DNA of 15,114 bases from Actinomycetes bacterium (lineage in GTDB: Bacteria > Actinomycetota > Acidimicrobiia > Acidimicrobiales > RAAP-2), in the NCBI GenBank assembly GCA_021791615.1, contig JAJYWG010000532.1, forward strand, positions 1 to 15,114, read 5' to 3'. The position numbers were made by a program, and so were the translations under genes. Below are positions 12,936 through 15,114 of this stretch, in pieces. Within the stretch, counting starts at the first letter, position 1. Each line of letters begins with the position of its first letter. A model generated the notes under the pieces. That model saw nothing but the letters and a program-made list of their open reading frames with translations, did not search any database and was not told where the DNA came from.

Positions 12936-13032
12936 GAAGCTGCGTGTGACCCGCGGGTCGTGGCGCGATGCCCAGGACCTGGCGGACGACGAGCGCTGGG
13001 CGCGGTGCGCCGTGGCCGACAAGCGGCCTGAG
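12922..13032 (+). pseudogene. Remnant of a second copy of the 90-aa Trp-rich protein
   Basis: Frame 1 here reads GIGGEKLRVTRGSWRDAQDL, then ADDERWARCAVAD, matching DIGDDELCVTRGWWRDAHDP, then ADDERWERCAEGD of the protein at 10040 position by position. The first 45 or so residues of that protein are missing, and no start codon with a ribosome site precedes it. After about 13032 the match ends. It shows that the cassette 9473-10312 was duplicated as a unit and that this copy has decayed. Confidence 0.65.
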
Positions 13033-13041
13033 CACCAGGGC

Positions 13042-13248
13042 TCAGACGGCGTAGCTCTGCACAGGGCCGGAGATGACCGGAAGGCCCTCGGGCCACCAAC
13101 TCGGTCGCTTGATGCCCGCCTCTCGGACAAGGACGCCTTCGACGATTCCGCGAGCCCATTCCTCGAGGACGGCTCGTTTGGCCTTCGCGTCCACCGTGTA
13201 GGGGTGGGGCAGGGCGCGATGCTCGAGGGAGGCGCCGAGGTGGCACAT
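13042..13248 (-). CDS. 68-aa hypothetical protein
   Basis: ATG 13248 lies 3 bases after the stop of the upstream minus-strand gene, so the two form an operon. The product is short, with one amphipathic helix (AKAKRAVLEEWARGIVEGVL) and a Pro/Trp segment (IKRPSWWPEGLPVISGPV). No family is recognised. Tight spacing suggests a partner of the Ntn-like protein. Confidence 0.55.
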   Translation of the reverse strand: MCHLGASLEHRALPHPYTVDAKAKRAVLEEWARGIVEGVLVREAGIKRPSWWPEGLPVISGPVQSYAV

Positions 13249-13251
13249 CCG

Positions 13252-13821
13252 CTAGGCGCTCGAACAACGCTCGGCCTCTGAGTCGAAACTCCCGTAGAGC
13301 GCGCAGTAGGCGAACTCGCCATCTGCGACAAGCCGTCTCGCATCCCACCGCACCTGCGTCCCCTCGCCAACCAAGGCGCACTCGAGCATCTCGGGACCCC
13401 TGCCCGGCACCGAAGCGCCAACGAGCAGTTGCATGAACTGCTCGGCGGGGGCGTCTGGCCCTAGGAGTGCCCGCCAGTCGATGTATGCCTTACGGAGCGG
13501 GTCGGAGTTCTCGGACACGAACAGGCGCAGCACATCTTCAACCTCAGCGCCCAGGCTGAGCGCCTCGCTGAGCGCCGCCGCGAAATCGCACCCGTCGTGG
13601 TGGGCAACCCCGGTGATCGCCCCAAGCCGGTTGTCGACGCGGATGACCTTCTGGTGTCGTCCCTGCATGCGCACCCCGCCATGCTGATCGACCTCGACGA
13701 GGATCGAGTCGGCTGCGATCGCGGCCGCGCGCCGTCCCGCCAGCACCACCGCAAGGCTCACGGGCGGACCGCCTCGCGCGGTGATCGGCGAGGCGGCGTC
13801 GAGCCGTGCGGCGAACTCCAT
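13252..13821 (-). CDS. Possible Ntn-hydrolase (proteasome/HslV-like) protein
   Basis: Called from ATG 13821, 189 aa. Residues 22-77 read SLAVVLAGRRAAAIAADS, then a loop, QKVIRVDNRLGAITGVAHHDG. This follows the start of 20S proteasome beta and HslV subunits (T1-x-x-V, AADR/S with Asp17, a lysine near 33, G-x-x-x-G-x-x-x-D). Ser22 sits exactly 16 residues before Asp38, as T1 does before D17; Lys58 is four residues further on than K33. The remainder (ALSEALSLGAEVEDVLRLFV) is helical, then diverges. GTG 13761 is an alternative start: with GAGG ten bases upstream it would place this serine at position 2, exposed once Met is removed. No signal peptide is seen. The frame is open to 13971, but that part is not protein-like. 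Family membership is a hypothesis. Confidence 0.6.
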   Translation of the reverse strand: MEFAARLDAASPITARGGPPVSLAVVLAGRRAAAIAADSILVEVDQHGGVRMQGRHQKVIRVDNRLGAITGVAHHDGCDFAAALSEALSLGAEVEDVLRLFVSENSDPLRKAYIDWRALLGPDAPAEQFMQLLVGASVPGRGPEMLECALVGEGTQVRWDARRLVADGEFAYCALYGSFDSEAERCSSA

Positions 13822-13957
13822 GTCGGTGGTATCGGCTACCGGGCGGACGGCACGGCATCCATCGCCCACTTGGCCGGTTGATCTCGGCCCAGTCCCCGCT
13901 GCGGGGCTCTTCGTGGGCCGGACAGTGGGCGGAGCGGCGCTCAGGCGGTGGTGGGAC

Positions 13958-14623
13958 GTGAGGAGCATCATCTTGTCCGGCGTCGTCGGCAGCCGTGCCT
14001 ACGGCCTGTCGACGCCGGAGAGCGACGTCGACCGGCTCGGGTTCTTCGTGACCCCGACCGACCTGCTGCTCGGCCTGCACCGACCGGCCGAGACGCAGGT
14101 GCGGACCACGCCGGACGTGACCTTGCACGAGGTCGGCAAGGCGGTGCGCCTGCTGCTCGGTGCGAACCCGACCGTGACCGAGCTGCTGTGGCTGGACGAG
14201 CACGAGGTCTCGACCTGCTACGGCGAGGACCTGGTCAGGCTTCGCACGTCGTTCCTCTCAGCGCGAACGGTGCGCAACGCCTACCTCGGCTACGCGACCC
14301 AACAGCTCCGCCGGCTCGCGGGCGTCGAGGACGCCGCGGCGGGGGCAGCACGCATCGAGAAGCACGCCCGGCACCTGCGGCGGCTCCTCGAGCAGGGGAT
14401 GCAGCTGTGGCGGCGCGGCGAGCTCAGCGTCAGGGTCGAGGACCCGCAGGCGTACTTCGACTTCGGCAAGGCCGTCGTGGCACACCGAAAGGTCGCGGCT
14501 GCGCTGCTCGCCCGGTACGAGGAGGCGTTCGACTCGACAGCGACGGTGCTTCCCGACAAGCCTGACGAGCGTGCGATCAACAGCTGGCTCGTGCGGCTGC
14601 GGATCGCGTTCTTGCCGGGCTGA
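13958..14623 (+). CDS. Predicted nucleotidyltransferase (YcgL/RlaP type, pol-beta superfamily)
   Basis: A 221-aa protein with the nucleotidyltransferase core at its N terminus: ILSGVVGSRAYGLSTPESDV, then DRLGFFV. The G-S-x-x-x-G helix (11-16) and the S-D-x-D metal pair (Asp23, Asp25) are intact. The following VTLHEVGKAVRLLLGANPTV, then TELLWLDE is typical of this family (K, NP, E-x-L). The C-terminal half is helical. Members are found near RNA ligases in some genomes; the substrate is generally unknown. GTG 13958 is preferred because AGGCGG lies nine bases ahead and the core begins at once; the frame extends to 13781 but that portion overlaps the divergent gene's start and is not conserved-looking. 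The dGTPase-like gene begins 55 bases downstream on the same strand. Confidence 0.82.
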   Translation: MRSIILSGVVGSRAYGLSTPESDVDRLGFFVTPTDLLLGLHRPAETQVRTTPDVTLHEVGKAVRLLLGANPTVTELLWLDEHEVSTCYGEDLVRLRTSFLSARTVRNAYLGYATQQLRRLAGVEDAAAGAARIEKHARHLRRLLEQGMQLWRRGELSVRVEDPQAYFDFGKAVVAHRKVAAALLARYEEAFDSTATVLPDKPDERAINSWLVRLRIAFLPG

Positions 14624-14678
14624 GGGTCCACTCGGCGGCTTTGGCAGCGGCATGACCATGCGCGCAGGAGGTGGACAG

Positions 14679-15114
14679 ATGCACACCAACGGCCCCGGCG
14701 GCCTGCCCGCCGTCGTCCCCCACGTCGGCGAGCCGCCGCGGGTCGCACCCCGGCCGGTGTTCGATCGGGTGGCACGAGAGGAGGCCGAGGATGCCTTTCT
14801 CGTCCCGGGCGCGACCCGCGCCCAGGGCGCGGGCAGCCGGGCCGTCGAGGAGGCGCCGGATCCGTGGCGGACCTGTTTCGAGCGGGACTACGACCGGATC
14901 ACCCACTCGAGCGTCTTCCGACGGCTCGCGGGCAAGACCCAGGTGTTCGTCCACCCGCCGGACATGGCACGGACCCGCCTCACCCACGCGCTCGAGGTCG
15001 AGCAGATCGCCGTCGCGATCGCCCGCGCGGCCCGGCTCAACGTCACCCTCGTCGCGGCGGCCGCGCGCGCACACGACTGCGGGCACGGGCCCTTCGGCCA
15101 CAAGAGCGAGGCGG
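14679..15114 (+). CDS. dgt: dGTPase-family HD-domain phosphohydrolase (3' partial)
   Basis: The first 145 residues of a deoxyguanosinetriphosphate triphosphohydrolase-like enzyme, which hydrolyses dNTPs to nucleoside and triphosphate; the gene runs off the window. After a Pro/Ala-rich leader of about 60 residues come the family blocks ERDYDRITHSSVFRRLAGKT (68-87), DMARTRLTHALEVEQIAVAI (95-114) and ARAHDCGHGPFGHKSEA (129-145). The metal-binding His103, His132-Asp133 and the downstream His136/His141 are present. Leucine or methionine usually follows HD in the family; here it is Cys134. ATG 14679 has GGAGG seven bases ahead; ATG 14652 in the same frame lacks one. It lies just downstream of the nucleotidyltransferase gene, so the two may be co-expressed in nucleotide metabolism or phage defence. 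Confidence 0.9.
   Translation, partial: MHTNGPGGLPAVVPHVGEPPRVAPRPVFDRVAREEAEDAFLVPGATRAQGAGSRAVEEAPDPWRTCFERDYDRITHSSVFRRLAGKTQVFVHPPDMARTRLTHALEVEQIAVAIARAARLNVTLVAAAARAHDCGHGPFGHKSEA

Noticed and set aside
12449..13381. A 310-codon minus-strand frame across the second cassette
   Set aside because: It is antisense to the duplicated 74-aa gene and its partner, has low-complexity Arg/Ser/Pro composition, and conflicts with the better supported gene at 13252.

Overview
The window comes from a high-GC bacterium, most likely an actinobacterium. The flanking DNA is strongly GC-biased at third codon positions, GTG starts are common, and there is a sugar ABC importer with no ATPase gene of its own next to a HutC/DasR-type GntR regulator. 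No genus can be assigned. Composition is mosaic: the line 1861-1920 inside a permease gene counts 28/60 G+C, while 9241-9300 inside the glycosyltransferase counts 50/60.

Layout. (1) 1-335: the end of a small zinc-ribbon-like protein and a truncated family 2 glycosyltransferase whose reading frame stops after about 47 codons. (2) 433-8005: a lower-GC carbohydrate locus. Five minus-strand genes (GntR/UTRA regulator, double-SIS sugar isomerase, solute-binding protein, two MalF/MalG-type permeases) run away from a divergent plus-strand BadF/BadG-type sugar kinase. Together they read as uptake of a sugar (probably an amino sugar), its phosphorylation, and its isomerisation or deamination. The ATPase would be a shared MsiK-type protein encoded elsewhere. 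A perfect 16-bp stem-loop separates the binding-protein gene from the permeases. (3) 8006-10612: very GC-rich DNA with a decayed Cys-motif ORF, an intact glycosyltransferase related to the fragment in (1), and a chain of tiny genes overlapping by ATGA/GTGA stops and starts. (4) 10613 to about 11330: a second lower-GC patch with an RDD-family membrane protein. (5) 11334-13035: more small genes, including a second, about 95% identical copy of the 74-aa gene at 9473, followed by a different partner gene and then a remnant of the 90-aa gene at 10040. The small-gene cassette is therefore duplicated in order with a swapped middle gene. (6) 13042-15114: a minus-strand pair (small unknown protein; a protein with a proteasome/HslV-like N-terminal-nucleophile pattern) divergent from a YcgL/RlaP-type nucleotidyltransferase, then the start of a dGTPase-family HD phosphohydrolase that runs off the window.

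The sugar locus is conventional in content. The least explained parts are the duplicated, modular small-gene cassettes and the Ntn-like protein beside the nucleotidyltransferase and dGTPase. No tRNA, rRNA, CRISPR array, transposase or integrase was recognised.
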